A stretch of DNA of 64,000 bases from Streptomyces diastaticus subsp. diastaticus (GTDB lineage Bacteria > Actinomycetota > Actinomycetes > Streptomycetales > Streptomycetaceae): NCBI RefSeq assembly GCF_011170125.1, contig NZ_BLLN01000003.1:1116001-1180000 (forward strand), written 5' to 3'. How positions within the stretch are numbered: position 1 is the stretch's first letter; every line of letters starts with the position of its first letter. Positions 48,133 through 55,956 of the stretch are shown here, one piece after another. A program made the position numbers and the translations under genes. The notes under the pieces are model-generated. The model searched no databases and was not told the origin of the DNA. It saw nothing but the letters and a program-made list of their open reading frames with translations.

Positions 48133-48950
48133 AGATCTGGCTCGACGGCGCCCTGCGGGACGCCGCTACCGCGCAGGTGTCGGTACTGGACCACGGGCTG
48201 ACCGTCGGCGACGGCGTCTTCGAGACGCTCAAGACCGTCGACGGCCGCCCGTTCGCCCTCAGCCGCCACCTGGACCGCCTGTCCCGCTCGGCGCGCGGCC
48301 TCGGCCTGCCCGAACCCGACCTGGACGAGGTGCGCCACGCCTGCGCCGCCGTCCTGGCGGCCGAGCCGATGGCGCTGGGCCGGCTGCGGATCACCTACAC
48401 CGGGGGCCTGTCCCCGCTCGGCTCCGACCGGGGCGAGGAGGCGCCCACCCTCGTCGTCGCCCTCGGCGAGGCCCACCCGCGCCCCGAGACCACCGCCGTC
48501 ATCACCGTCGACTGGCCCCGCAACGAACGCGGCGCGCTGGCCGGCCTCAAGACCACCTCGTACGCGGAGAACGTGGTCGCGCTCGCCCGCGCCCGTGAAC
48601 AGGGCGCCACCGAGGCGTTGTTCGCGAACACCGTGGGTGCGCTCTGCGAGGGCACCGGCTCCAACGTCTTCGTCGTCCTCGACGGCGAGCTCCACACCCC
48701 GCCGGTCTCCTCCGGCTGTCTCGCCGGGATCACCCGCGCGCTGGCGGCCGAGTGGGCCGGGGCGCGGGAGACGGAACTGCCCATGGACGCGCTGGACCGG
48801 GCCGAGGAGATCTTCCTGACCTCCTCCCTCCGTGACGTGCAGGGCGTCCACCGGGTCGACGGCCGCACCCTGGCCGCCGCACCCGGGCCCGTCACCACCA
48901 AGGCCATGCGGATCTTCGCCGAGCGGTCCGCCGCCGACATGGACCCCTGA
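48129..48950 (+). CDS. pabC: Class IV aminotransferase, probable aminodeoxychorismate lyase
   Basis: 273 residues from a GTG overlapping the pabB stop (ribosome site GGAGGA). PLP fold type IV: VSVLDHGLTVGDGVFETLK, the Schiff-base Lys in LAGLKTTSYAENVVAL, and EALFANTVGALCEGTGSNVFVV. The lyase releases pyruvate from aminodeoxychorismate to give p-aminobenzoate for folate. The tight coupling to pabB supports lyase rather than branched-chain or D-amino-acid aminotransferase. Confidence 0.9.
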   Translation: MKIWLDGALRDAATAQVSVLDHGLTVGDGVFETLKTVDGRPFALSRHLDRLSRSARGLGLPEPDLDEVRHACAAVLAAEPMALGRLRITYTGGLSPLGSDRGEEAPTLVVALGEAHPRPETTAVITVDWPRNERGALAGLKTTSYAENVVALARAREQGATEALFANTVGALCEGTGSNVFVVLDGELHTPPVSSGCLAGITRALAAEWAGARETELPMDALDRAEEIFLTSSLRDVQGVHRVDGRTLAAAPGPVTTKAMRIFAERSAADMDP

Positions 48951-49027
48951 TCCCCGGGAGGAGCGGCCGCCGGACGGGGCCGAATTGTTGGTGACAGGTG
49001 GTGTCCGGCAGGGGTAGAACCAGACGG

Positions 49028-49867
49028 ATGACCACCACCCTGCGGCCCGTGGCGCCGCTACAACGTGAGCCCGACGGCACGGTCCGCCTCCGCCCGTACG
49101 AGATCTGCGTCAACGGGCGGCCGGTCGGGAGCCTGCGCATCGGGACCGCCCCCGGCTTCGGCCCCACCGCCGGCCTTCTGGACGGGCTGACCGTCGCGGA
49201 GGCCGACCGGGGCCGGGGCCGGGCGACGGTGGCGCTGCTCGCCGCCGAGGAGGAGCTGCGCGGCTGGGGCTGCACCGTCGCACGGTGCACGGTGCCCGCC
49301 GACGCCCGCCCCGCACAGCGCCTCGCCACCGCCCTCGGCTGGACCGAGGGCGGCCGGAACATGGTGAAGCACCTGCCGGCGGTCCCGCCGCCGCTCCCTG
49401 CGGGCGTCACCGCGCGTCCCATGACCGCCGAGGAGTACACGGCCTGGGAGGCGGCCTCGCGGACCGAGTACGCCCGGGAATGGTCCACCCGGGGCCTCAG
49501 CGCCGAGCAGGCCCGCCGCAAGTCCGAGGCCAGCCACCGGGACAACCTTCCCGAGGGACTGGCCACCCCGGGTGTCTTCTTCGGCGTGGTGGAGGCCGAC
49601 GGCGCGACCGCCGGACACCTCTGGATCTCCTCCGGCCAGGCGGAGCCCGGTGCCCCCGGCTCGTTCGTCTTCGACGTCGAGGTGCGCCCGGAGTTCCGGG
49701 GGCGCGGGCTCGGACGGGCGCTCATGCTGCTCGCCGAGCGCACCGCCCTCGCCTCGGGCCACCGGCTCATCGGCCTGCACGTCTTCGCCGGCAACACCCC
49801 TGCCCGGCGGCTCTACGACTCCCTCGGCTACACCGCCACCCGGCAGCACTGGACCAAGCAGCTCTGA
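49028..49867 (+). CDS. Tandem GNAT-domain acetyltransferase
   Basis: 279 residues from ATG 49028. Two GNAT units: the N-terminal one has VAEADRGRGRATVALLAAEEE and the C-terminal one VEVRPEFRGRGLGRALMLLAE plus HVFAGNTPARRLYDSLGYTAT. The first unit keeps only a degenerate acetyl-CoA loop, so it may be structural. Function unknown. Confidence 0.87.
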   Translation: MTTTLRPVAPLQREPDGTVRLRPYEICVNGRPVGSLRIGTAPGFGPTAGLLDGLTVAEADRGRGRATVALLAAEEELRGWGCTVARCTVPADARPAQRLATALGWTEGGRNMVKHLPAVPPPLPAGVTARPMTAEEYTAWEAASRTEYAREWSTRGLSAEQARRKSEASHRDNLPEGLATPGVFFGVVEADGATAGHLWISSGQAEPGAPGSFVFDVEVRPEFRGRGLGRALMLLAERTALASGHRLIGLHVFAGNTPARRLYDSLGYTATRQHWTKQL

Positions 49868-49898
49868 GGCGGCCTTGGGCAGGTCCGAGGCGGCCGGG

Positions 49899-50414
49899 TC
49901 AGCCCGCCAGCAGCCGGTCCGCGATCTCCTCGACCCGCGTCCGCAGCCCTTCCTGGCTCTTGCCGCCGTCCAGCCGCTCCCCGCCGATCACGTAGGTGGG
50001 CGTGCCGGTGACCTTGAGCGCCTTCCCCTCGGCCTGGTCGGCGTCGACGATCAGGATGTGCCGCCCGTCGACCAGCGCGGTGTCGAACTCCTCCGCGTCC
50101 AGCCCCAGCTCCCCGGCGACCGCCACCAGGAGCGGCTCACCGGCCCGGTCCAGCTCCTCGGCCCGGTCCAGCACCGCGCGGACGTACTCCCAGCCCTTGC
50201 CCTGCGCCAGTGCCTCCTCGGCGGCCTGGGCGGCGGCGAAGGCGTGCTTGTGCTTCTCCAGGGGGAAGTGCCGCAGCCGGATGTCGAGGCGCTCGCCGTA
50301 CCGCTCGCGCAGGGCGTCGAGGTCGCCGAGGGCCGTACGGCAGTCGGGGCACTGGAGCTCGCACCAGACGTCGAGGACGACGGGGGAGGGGGCAGGGGAA
50401 GACGAGTCGTTCAT
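49899..50414 (-). CDS. DsbA/FrnE-family thioredoxin-fold protein
   Basis: 171 residues from ATG 50414. Redox motif C22-P-D-C25 in VWCELQCPDCRT, with the cis-proline loop VTGTPTYVIGG near residue 140. No signal peptide, so it acts in the cytoplasm, unlike periplasmic DsbA. The helical insertion (about 60-125) is typical of DsbA. Convergent with the preceding GNAT gene. Confidence 0.88.
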   Translation of the reverse strand: MNDSSSPAPSPVVLDVWCELQCPDCRTALGDLDALRERYGERLDIRLRHFPLEKHKHAFAAAQAAEEALAQGKGWEYVRAVLDRAEELDRAGEPLLVAVAGELGLDAEEFDTALVDGRHILIVDADQAEGKALKVTGTPTYVIGGERLDGGKSQEGLRTRVEEIADRLLAG

Positions 50415-50595
50415 GGCCGACAGTCTTCCAGCAGGCCGACGGCCCGCCGAATCCGCGGCGGCCGCCGGGCCCTGGGGAGGAGGGTGCCCCGGAGATCTCC
50501 CGGAGATCGGACGGAGGGGGCCGCGGGGCGTGGCGATCCGCACCCCGGTCGGTGCAGGATGGAAGGAGCCCCATCTCACCTGCCTGGAGGACCGG

Positions 50596-51033
50596 ATGCT
50601 TGCCGAGACCGTGTGTTCAGCCGTGGCCGCGGCCGGCCTGGGCATCGCCGCCGTGACCGCCTACCGCAAACGGTTCCTCACCGCGACGCGGATCGCCGCC
50701 TACGCCCTGGTCCCCGCCGGGCTGGTGCTGACCGGTGCGGTCGCCTGGGTGGCCAGGACCGCTTTCAGCCCGACCGCGTGGGCCGGGTTCGCGGTCCTCG
50801 GGCTCGCCTGGGTGCTCTTCATGACGACCCGCGCCGTCGAACGCCGCCGTGGGACCCGCAAGGAGCGGGCGGCCGGATCGCCGGAGACGGTGGCCGGCCA
50901 CGCGCGGCCCGCCGTCGGCGGCAGCACCGGCGCCGGGCGGGCGGCCCCGGCCCCCGCCCAGGACAAGAAGCAGTCCGGCGGCGACGACGACTTCTCCGAC
51001 ATCGAGGCCATCCTCAAGAAGCACGGCATCTGA
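50596..51033 (+). CDS. Small membrane protein with conserved acidic tail
   Basis: 145 residues from ATG 50596 with GGAGG upstream. Three hydrophobic segments (about 3-22, 32-52 and 60-78), then a disordered Gly/Ala/Pro linker and a charged end, GGDDDFSDIEAILKKHGI, which looks like a short conserved interaction motif. No function known to me. A -10-like CAGGAT lies at about 50555. Confidence 0.75.
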   Translation: MLAETVCSAVAAAGLGIAAVTAYRKRFLTATRIAAYALVPAGLVLTGAVAWVARTAFSPTAWAGFAVLGLAWVLFMTTRAVERRRGTRKERAAGSPETVAGHARPAVGGSTGAGRAAPAPAQDKKQSGGDDDFSDIEAILKKHGI

Positions 51034-51061
51034 GCGGGCTCGTCGCGCGAGGCCCTTCCGG

Positions 51062-51098
51062 CGCGCGCCCGGGGATGGCGTACGCCCCCGGGCGCGCG
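51062..51098 (+). terminator. Terminator after the small membrane protein gene
   Basis: Perfect 13-bp stem CGCGCGCCCGGGG (51062-51074) with CCCCGGGCGCGCG (51086-51098). Confidence 0.85.
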
Positions 51099-51217
51099 GC
51101 TGCGGAGAATGCGCCTTGGCGCGCTCGTGGCGCGCTCACGGGAACCGGTGAACCTGGTGCTCCGTCCCTGGCAGACGGCATTTCCGGGCTCTTCGGGCGG
51201 GTCATGATCTCCGCGAG

Positions 51218-51376
51218 ATGCTCGACACCACGCCGCCCGAACACGCCCCCGCACGCCCCGACGCCGAGCGCCGCGGCTGCCTCTTCGCCCTCTCCCAGCC
51301 GCCCCTGATGATCTTCCTTCTGGTGATCGGCTGCCTGCTGATGCTCGGGGCGGTGCATGACCTGTTCCTGTTGTGA
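51218..51376 (+). CDS. Small single-helix membrane protein
   Basis: 52 residues, MLDTTPPEHAPARPDAERRG at the start and a hydrophobic helix LMIFLLVIGCLLMLGAV near the end. CATGAT lies 9 nt upstream of the ATG, near-leaderless. It fits neatly between the upstream terminator and the stop of the convergent gene at 51398. No family recognised. Confidence 0.5.
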   Translation: MLDTTPPEHAPARPDAERRGCLFALSQPPLMIFLLVIGCLLMLGAVHDLFLL

Positions 51377-51397
51377 GACGGGCGCCCGCCCCGGCGT

Positions 51398-51955
51398 TCA
51401 GTCCGCCGCCGCCCGGCGCCGCGCCCGGTAGGCGGCCACGTGCAGCCGGTTGCCGCAGGTGCGCCCCGAGCAGTAGCGCCGCGAGCGGTTGCGGGAGAGG
51501 TCCACGAAGGCGTTGGCGCAGTCCGGTGCCTCGCACCGGCGCAGCCGCTCGCACTCCCCGGCGACCACGAAGAAGGCCAGCGCCATCCCGCCGTCGGCCG
51601 CGAGGTGGTCGGCGACCGAGGCACCCGGCGCGAAGTAGTGCACGTGCCAGTCGAAGCCGTCGTGGTCGGTGAGCCGTGGCGTGGTCCCCGCCGCCGCCAC
51701 CAGCTCGTTGATCACCAGAGCCCTGTCCCCCGGGCGGCCGGGGGCGAAGACCGCCTCGAACCGCTCCCGCACCCGGCGCACGGCGGCCAGGTCGGCGTCG
51801 CCGAGCCGGCCCACGTCGCTCACCCCGTGCGCGTCGACGAAGGCGCGCAGCGCGGCCACGTCCGCCAGCCCGTCGGTGCCCCCGTCGCCGGGGGCGGTGT
51901 TCACCAGGCCGACCACGGCGTCCAGCGCGCATCGGGTGTCGTGGGTGATCAGCAC
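51398..51955 (-). CDS. CGNR zinc-finger / ABATE-domain protein
   Basis: 185 residues from a GTG with GGGAG about 6 nt upstream. N-terminal ABATE-type domain (ALDAVVGLVNT ... DGFDWHVHYFAPGASVADHLAADG), C-terminal CGNR zinc finger with CEAPDCANAFVDLSRNRSRRYCSGRTCGNR (quoted in pieces: C-x4-C and C-x4-C). Such proteins are probable stress regulators. A -10 TACGAT (complement of 52006-52011) gives a leader of about 45 nt. Confidence 0.87.
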   Translation of the reverse strand: MLITHDTRCALDAVVGLVNTAPGDGGTDGLADVAALRAFVDAHGVSDVGRLGDADLAAVRRVRERFEAVFAPGRPGDRALVINELVAAAGTTPRLTDHDGFDWHVHYFAPGASVADHLAADGGMALAFFVVAGECERLRRCEAPDCANAFVDLSRNRSRRYCSGRTCGNRLHVAAYRARRRAAAD

Positions 51956-52191
51956 GGGTCGCTCCCTGGCCTGGAGGTCGGGCCGGTGCCCGCCGGTGCT
52001 GGCCGATCGTAGACGAGCCCTCCCCGGCGCGTCGGGGCACGAGTGGCGCGCGGCCTGGCGGGGACGCACGAGAGCCGCCTCCCGCGCTGGACGCGCGGTG
52101 GCGGCACTCGTACTCCGTGAGCGGTTGTCGGACCCCGGGCCGCCTCCCCGAGTCGGGCGGCCGGGCGGAGCTGTCACGCTGCCTGGAGAGC

Positions 52192-52605
52192 TCAGCTCTC
52201 GGCGAGGATGTGCGACAGCTCCGTGTCGAGATCGAAGTGACGGTGCTCGGTACCCGGGGGCACCGCCGCGTCCGTGCGCTTCAGGAAGGATTCCAGCGCC
52301 CGCGCCGGGGCTTCGAGCAGAGCCTCACCTTCGGGGGAGCTCAGGGCGATGCAGACGACGCCCTGACCGTGGCTGCGGGACGGCCAGACGCGGACGTCGC
52401 CGGTGCCGGTGGGCCGGTGCAGGCCCTCGGCGAGGAGATCGCGGGCGAACACCCACTCGACCGTCTCCTCGGCTCCGGTGTGGAAGGTGGCGTGCACGGC
52501 ATAGGGATCGGCCGTGTCATACCGCAGTCCTGCGGGAACAGGCAGTGAGGACTCGCTCGACACAACGAGGCGCAGGTGCAGCTCGCAGCTGACCGTGGTG
52601 TTCAT
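52192..52605 (-). CDS. ssgB: SsgB, sporulation-specific cell-division regulator
   Basis: 137 residues from ATG 52605 (MNTTVSCELHLRLVVSSESS). I recognise this as SsgB, the most conserved SsgA-like protein of streptomycetes. It recruits FtsZ to future septum sites in aerial hyphae together with SsgA; mutants do not sporulate. Motifs: VHATFHTGAEETVEWVFARD and HFDLDTELSHIL. In the known system it depends on a developmental sigma factor (SigH); a GTTTAC / GGCATG pair upstream (complement of 52685-52690 and 52664-52669) is only a weak match. It marks the genus. Confidence 0.96.
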   Translation of the reverse strand: MNTTVSCELHLRLVVSSESSLPVPAGLRYDTADPYAVHATFHTGAEETVEWVFARDLLAEGLHRPTGTGDVRVWPSRSHGQGVVCIALSSPEGEALLEAPARALESFLKRTDAAVPPGTEHRHFDLDTELSHILAES

Positions 52606-52793
52606 AAGCGCCAGGGCCTTTCGCTCAGTGTGCGCTCGGGGATTCGCACGTCGGCGAAATCGACATGCCACCTACGGTGCCGTTGTAAACCCCTCTGGGC
52701 ATTTTGCGAAGCTTGGGATACCTCGTACGGCCGAGTATTCGGCACGGGTGCGGCCATTCCGGCGAGGCGGGCGCGTCGGGTACGTTTGTCCTC

Positions 52794-53234
52794 ATGAATA
52801 CGGGGAGTGACGACGCCGGTTCCACCGCAGTGGTGGAGGACGGCGCGGCGAAGAAGCCCGGGCGGGCGCTCGGATCGCGGGCGCCGCGGTTCGTCCGGCG
52901 CAGCCGCGCCCTGCACCTGAGCTGGCAGGTGGGCGTCTTCGTGGTGGGTCTGGCCGTCGTCGTGGCGGGTGTGCTGATGCTGGCCCTGCCCGGTCCGGGG
53001 TGGCTGGTGATCTTCGCCGGCATGGCCATCTGGTCCACCGAGTTCGTCTGGGCGCAACTGGTGCTGCGCTGGACGCGCCGGAAGGTCACCGAGGCGGCGC
53101 AGCGGGCCCTCGATCCGAAGGTCCGCCGCCGGAACCTCATCCTGACCTCGGTCGCCGTGGTGATCGGCGCCGCCCTGTGCGCGCTCTACCTCTGGCGCTT
53201 CGGGCTGACGCCGCCCTGGCGGATCACCTGGTGA
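52794..53234 (+). CDS. TIGR02611-family membrane protein
   Basis: 146 residues from ATG 52794, with TACGTT (52781-52786) 7 nt upstream. Two or three membrane helices around the hallmark LPGPGWLVIFAGMAIWSTEFVWA, and a basic cytosolic segment RWTRRKVTEAAQRAL before the last helix. Unknown function, conserved in actinobacteria. Confidence 0.85.
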   Translation: MNTGSDDAGSTAVVEDGAAKKPGRALGSRAPRFVRRSRALHLSWQVGVFVVGLAVVVAGVLMLALPGPGWLVIFAGMAIWSTEFVWAQLVLRWTRRKVTEAAQRALDPKVRRRNLILTSVAVVIGAALCALYLWRFGLTPPWRITW

Positions 53235-53319
53235 CGCCGGCCGGCGGCGGCCGCTCGGCCGGTGCGGGCGAGGGTGTCGGGGGCACCCGCTGACATGCGG
53301 TAATGTTCTCCCTGCGCCC

Positions 53320-53391
53320 GGGCGATTAGCTCAGTGGGAGAGCGCTTCGTTCACACCGAAGAGGTCACTGGTTCGAACCCAGTATCGCCCA
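53320..53391 (+). tRNA. tRNA-Val(CAC), copy 1
   Basis: 72 nt. Anticodon loop TTCACAC between CTTCG and CGAAG gives CAC. Acceptor GGGCGAT/ATCGCCC, discriminator A, CCA not encoded. A -10 TAATGT (53301-53306) lies 13 bp before the 5' end. Confidence 0.93.
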
Positions 53392-53401
53392 CCCGGGACT
53401 G

Positions 53402-53430
53402 CGGCCCGAAGGCTTCCGGCCTTCGGGCCG
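53402..53430 (+). terminator. Terminator of the first tRNA-Val(CAC)
   Basis: Perfect 11-bp stem CGGCCCGAAGG / CCTTCGGGCCG with a 7-nt loop. Confidence 0.85.
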
Positions 53431-53796
53431 TTGCCGTGTCCGGTGTCCGGGCTCCTCCTCCCCGGTGTGACTCCGGGTGACCGCCGGGCCTGTGCGGTCG
53501 TCTGCGGGAAATGCCCGGAACAAAGCTTCGGCCGCCATGCGCGGTGTACGCCACGCGGGTCGTCCGGGTGACGTTTCCTCAGTTCCTCACGGAGTGCGTG
53601 AATTCACGTACGGAAATACGGACCCGTCCTTTCTTCTTTTCGTACTCCCCGCTTTTCGGTCCTGAATGCGAAATGCGTCCCGTGCGGTGGGCGGCTGACG
53701 GGGTGTTCGTCGACTCGGCGTCAGGGGGCGCGCTCCGGCGGGCGGGTGGGGCGCGTCGCCGCGTGGCCGTCCCGCTCGCGGGGCAGCCTTGCCGGC
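53431..53796. other. Non-coding interval with an AT-richer island
   Basis: 366 bp with no convincing gene. The part from about 53575 to 53670 is clearly poorer in G+C than its surroundings, with a T-rich run (53630-53641), and holds the palindrome CGTGAATTCACG (53597-53608). A -10-like CAGCCT (53784-53789) serves the next gene. Confidence 0.5.
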
Positions 53797-54252
53797 ATGG
53801 ACCTGAACCACTACCGCTTCCGCAGTCGCTGGGTCCTCCCGGCGGCCCCCGACGCCGTCTACCAGGTGCTGGAGGACGTCCCCGGCTACCCCCTCTGGTG
53901 GCGCGAGGTGCGTGAAGTGGTGCGTACCTCCGAGACGGAAGGCCTGCTCCGCTTCCGCTCGCTGCTCCCGTACGACCTGCGCGTCACCGCCCGCCTCCGG
54001 CGGCAGGACCCGGCCGCCCGCCTGCTCGAAGCGGCCCTCGACGGCGACCTGGTGGGGAGCCTGGTGTGGCGGGTCGGCGCCGCCTGTGGCGGCGCGCGGG
54101 TCGACTTCGACCAGGAGGTCCGGGTGACCTCCCGGACGATGCGCCTGCTGGCGGTTCCCGGCCGTCCCCTCTTCCGTGCCAACCACGCCCTGATGATGCG
54201 GTCCGGGCGCGCGGGGCTGGTGCGGCTGCTCGCCGGTGCGAAGCCGGTTTGA
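53797..54252 (+). CDS. SRPBCC (START-like) domain protein
   Basis: 151 residues from ATG 53797, with CAGCCT 7 nt upstream. Starts with the SRPBCC pattern HYRFRSRWVLPAAPDAVYQVLEDVPGYPLWW and continues with VREVVRTSETEGLLRFRS. The helix-grip fold binds lipids or aromatic polyketides; function unknown. It is flanked by two identical tRNA-Val(CAC) genes. Confidence 0.85.
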   Translation: MDLNHYRFRSRWVLPAAPDAVYQVLEDVPGYPLWWREVREVVRTSETEGLLRFRSLLPYDLRVTARLRRQDPAARLLEAALDGDLVGSLVWRVGAACGGARVDFDQEVRVTSRTMRLLAVPGRPLFRANHALMMRSGRAGLVRLLAGAKPV

Positions 54253-54291
54253 ACCCCGGGCCCCGGGACCTGTAATGTTCCCTCTGCGCCC

Positions 54292-54363
54292 GGGCGATTA
54301 GCTCAGTGGGAGAGCGCTTCGTTCACACCGAAGAGGTCACTGGTTCGAACCCAGTATCGCCCA
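54292..54363 (+). tRNA. tRNA-Val(CAC), copy 2
   Basis: Identical to copy 1 at 53320-53391 over all 72 nt. A matching -10 TAATGT lies at 54273-54278 and the base run CTGCGCCC precedes both, so the promoter was duplicated with the gene. Confidence 0.93.
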
Positions 54364-54372
54364 CCCCGGGAG

Positions 54373-54403
54373 AGCCGGTCCGTCGACGACGGACCGGCTT
54401 TTC
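54373..54403 (+). terminator. Terminator of the second tRNA-Val(CAC)
   Basis: Perfect 12-bp stem AGCCGGTCCGTC / GACGGACCGGCT with a 3-nt loop and a short T run (54399-54402). Confidence 0.92.
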
Positions 54404-54435
54404 GCTGTCCCGGGCGGGTCTTCGCAGCTCCTGGC

Positions 54436-55149
54436 TCAGACGGCGGCCGCCGCCCGCGGACGCAGCGGCCACCCGCCGGCCGTGCCCTCCCGCACCGCCG
54501 GCCCCGGCCCGTGCCGTACCTGCGCCGCGTGCCAGTCCTCCTGGAGCGCGTGGAGTTCGCCCGGCGTCAGCCGCTCCAGCCGGGGCGCGAAGACCCGCGC
54601 CAGCGACCGCACCACCTCGATCGCGACCCGCGCCTGATCAGCCGCGTCGTGCGGCTCGGGCGCGGGTACGCCGTAGCGGACGCAGAGGGCGTCCAGGTGC
54701 CGTGAGCCCTTGCGGTACCGGTCCAGCTCGGTGTCGAGGACACGTGGGTCGAGCACGCTCAGCGGCACCCCGGACAGGTAGGCGCCGAGCGACGAGGCGC
54801 GGTGGCGCCGCAGTTCGCGGTCGAGCAGGGTCAGGGCGGCGGGCGCGTCGTCCACCACCAGCGGGCGGCCCGCCGCCGCGTGCCCGGCGAGCGCCCGGCC
54901 GACCTCCTCCATCACCGGCGCCGGCCAGCGGCCCGTGCGCACGACCTGATCATGCGTCAGGCCGAGCCGGGCGGCTTGCTCCTCGGTCATCGCCACCCCG
55001 GGGCTGACCAGCCAGCGCAGCGTCCTCGGGCGGGCTCCCGCCAGGTCCTGGACGACGAGGGCGGCCGTCACCAGCCGGTCTGCCTCGGTGTCCGGCCCTG
55101 TCGCCCTGAGGCTCAGCGCGGCCAACGGGCCTTCGTACCAGTGCGTCAT
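54436..55149 (-). CDS. DnaQ-like exonuclease fold with lost catalytic residues
   Basis: 237 residues from ATG 55149 (GGAGGAG upstream). Overall it follows the streptomycete 3'-5' exonuclease pattern (WYEGPLAALSLRATGPDTEA; LTLLDRELRRHRASSLGAYL; LDRYRKGSRHLDALCVRYGV). The DEDDh residues are eroded: Exo I D-x-E is S-L-R here, the Exo II Asp in the N-x3-D stretch is Ala (DDAPAAL), and Exo III keeps His but has Gln in place of the last Asp (HDAADQA). So it is probably inactive, perhaps a regulatory or structural paralogue. Confidence 0.78.
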   Translation of the reverse strand: MTHWYEGPLAALSLRATGPDTEADRLVTAALVVQDLAGARPRTLRWLVSPGVAMTEEQAARLGLTHDQVVRTGRWPAPVMEEVGRALAGHAAAGRPLVVDDAPAALTLLDRELRRHRASSLGAYLSGVPLSVLDPRVLDTELDRYRKGSRHLDALCVRYGVPAPEPHDAADQARVAIEVVRSLARVFAPRLERLTPGELHALQEDWHAAQVRHGPGPAVREGTAGGWPLRPRAAAAV

Positions 55150-55240
55150 GACGAACCAGCTCCTCCCACCCGCGCGGGCGGCGTCCCGCCCGGGGAGGTG
55201 ATACCCGTCCGCCGGCGCCGGTACGCGGCGTGCGCGGGGC

Positions 55241-55807
55241 TCAGCCGGTCGGCGGGCGGTGCGCCCACAGGTCGCGCAGGGTGCCGATCTCGGCACCGTG
55301 GTGGGCGGTCTCCCGGGTGATGTGCAGGACCAGGGCCGCCATGGGCGCCTCGGCGAACGGGCCCTCGGAGGGCCCGGGGGGCTGCTCCAGTTCGTCGAGG
55401 CCGAGCCCGCGCACCCCGGCCACCCACTCCGCGTACCGGGCGTCGAGCTGGTGGAGGGCCTCCTCGGCGGTGCCCGCGTACGCGAAGCTGCCGTAGTCCG
55501 TCTCCGGGCCGCCGAAGTGGGCGGCGAGGCGGGTGCCGAGCACCCCGGCGATCAGGTGGCCCGGCCGCCGGGCGGTCGTGGTGACCGGCGGCGGGGCGGG
55601 CTCGGGAAAGGCGTGGTCGATGGTCCAGCCGCCGGAGCCGGCCGCCGCCGGCCAGGGGCCGGTCCCCGCCGGACGGATGTTCCAGCACCCCTCGGCCGGC
55701 TCCCAGAAGCACTCGGCGTCGGTGAGCCCGGCGGGGCGGGGGCGGAGCAGGTGGGTCCGGTGCCAGTCGAGCTGATCGACGAGGAGGCCGTTGCAGTCCG
55801 TGGTCAC
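55241..55807 (-). CDS. DinB-family protein (DUF664-like)
   Basis: 188 residues from a GTG; TACCGT (complement of 55814-55819) lies 6 nt upstream. Four-helix DinB fold: [26 protein letters not shown] at the start and the metal His residues in [22 protein letters not shown] near the end. Relatives include mycothiol- and bacillithiol-dependent transferases; actinobacteria use mycothiol. Function here unknown. Confidence 0.83.
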   Translation of the reverse strand: MTTDCNGLLVDQLDWHRTHLLRPRPAGLTDAECFWEPAEGCWNIRPAGTGPWPAAAGSGGWTIDHAFPEPAPPPVTTTARRPGHLIAGVLGTRLAAHFGGPETDYGSFAYAGTAEEALHQLDARYAEWVAGVRGLGLDELEQPPGPSEGPFAEAPMAALVLHITRETAHHGAEIGTLRDLWAHRPPTG

Positions 55808-55956
55808 GCGGGAACGGTAGGCGACTTTCCGGAGGGCGGGGCGGGCGGACGCGTCGGCGGAACCCTTTCGCGCCACCCCTTCCCGGCTCGGTACCATCGC
55901 TCCGTGCGTGCATGCCAGATCCGGCGCACGCTCCCCACCTCAGTCAGGAGAGACCG

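Noticed and set aside
55892..55956. T-box or attenuator before thrS
   Set aside because: The leader is only about 50 nt, too short, with no specifier stem or T-box sequence.
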